DNA of 14,920 nt from an uncultured Arcobacter sp. (GTDB lineage Bacteria; Campylobacterota; Campylobacteria; Campylobacterales; Arcobacteraceae), in the NCBI GenBank assembly GCA_937860115.1, contig CALMBI010000181.1, forward strand, positions 1-14,920, given 5' to 3'. A program made the position numbers and the translations under genes. The notes beneath the pieces were generated by a model. That model was not told the origin of the DNA and searched no databases. It was given only the letters and a program-made list of their open reading frames with translations. Below are positions 14,897-14,920 of this stretch, piece after piece (the stretch's first letter is position 1; the number at the start of each line of letters is the position of its first letter).

Positions 14897-14920
14897 GGCG
14901 ACCTACGTTTCCACAACTGA
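14891..14920 (-). rRNA. rrf: 5S ribosomal RNA, 3' end (partial, cut by window edge)
   Basis: Read on the minus strand, the last 30 bases contain ACGTAGGTCGCCGCCA, which matches the conserved end of bacterial 5S rRNA (family pattern G-U-A-G-G-U-C-G-x-x-G-C-C-A). The 5' part lies beyond the window. The gene points towards pyrH, so an rRNA operon presumably extends beyond 14920. The exact 3' end is uncertain by a few bases. Confidence 0.8.

Noticed and set aside
1..14920. Mobile elements, CRISPR arrays, tRNA genes, toxin-antitoxin or defence genes
   Set aside because: I looked for repeats, transposase or nuclease motifs and tRNA-like segments and saw none. Apart from the window edges, gaps between genes are 100 bases or less, and gene order is that of a conserved chromosomal region.

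Overview
The window is AT-rich, densely packed bacterial chromosome. Protein families and gene order point to Campylobacterota, most likely an Arcobacteraceae-type organism (inference; no marker here fixes the genus). The strongest clue is the minus-strand run pyrH-rpoZ-spoT-tyrS-fabX-amidase. From memory, this matches the Helicobacter pylori order HP0777 to HP0772 and the equivalent Campylobacter block. A single SpoT-type RSH enzyme, a short ComEC without a beta-lactamase domain, a cytosolic CZB chemoreceptor and a FabX-type flavoprotein all fit that phylum.

Layout. (1) 101-1283, plus strand: a soluble chemoreceptor with a C-terminal CZB zinc-binding domain, split by a frameshift inside a four-copy CAAA tract. 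(2) 1303-1332: a strong hairpin terminator shared by two convergent units. (3) 1350-4925, minus strand: an operon read as formyl-THF cyclo-ligase, RNase Y, an unlisted 36-residue ORF that exactly fills the next gap, RsmD, and an orphan DppC/OppC-like permease. (4) 4926-4981: a 56-base divergent promoter region. (5) 4982-7851, plus strand: a TlpA-like lipoprotein, ftsY interrupted by an in-frame TAA, and comEC. (6) 7854-14737, minus strand: the pyrH-to-amidase operon, converging on comEC with only 2 bases between stop codons. (7) 14738-14890: a spacer with the pyrH promoter and a possible rRNA-operon terminator. (8) 14891-14920: the 3' end of a 5S rRNA gene on the minus strand, so an rRNA operon lies just upstream of pyrH in the same direction.

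How the genes fit together. Most are housekeeping: nucleotide supply (pyrH), transcription (rpoZ), stringent response (spoT), tRNA charging (tyrS), unsaturated fatty acid synthesis (fabX), wall hydrolysis (amidase), RNA turnover (rny), ribosome modification (rsmD), one-carbon metabolism (cyclo-ligase), membrane targeting (ftsY), extracytoplasmic thiol chemistry (TlpA-like) and DNA uptake (comEC).

I see no phage, transposon, CRISPR array or defence system. The points worth a second look are two broken reading frames in otherwise well conserved genes (the CAAA-tract frameshift and the ochre codon in the normally essential ftsY), the 36-residue ORF between rny and rsmD, a hairpin over the comEC start codon, and spoT lying directly downstream of an rRNA operon.
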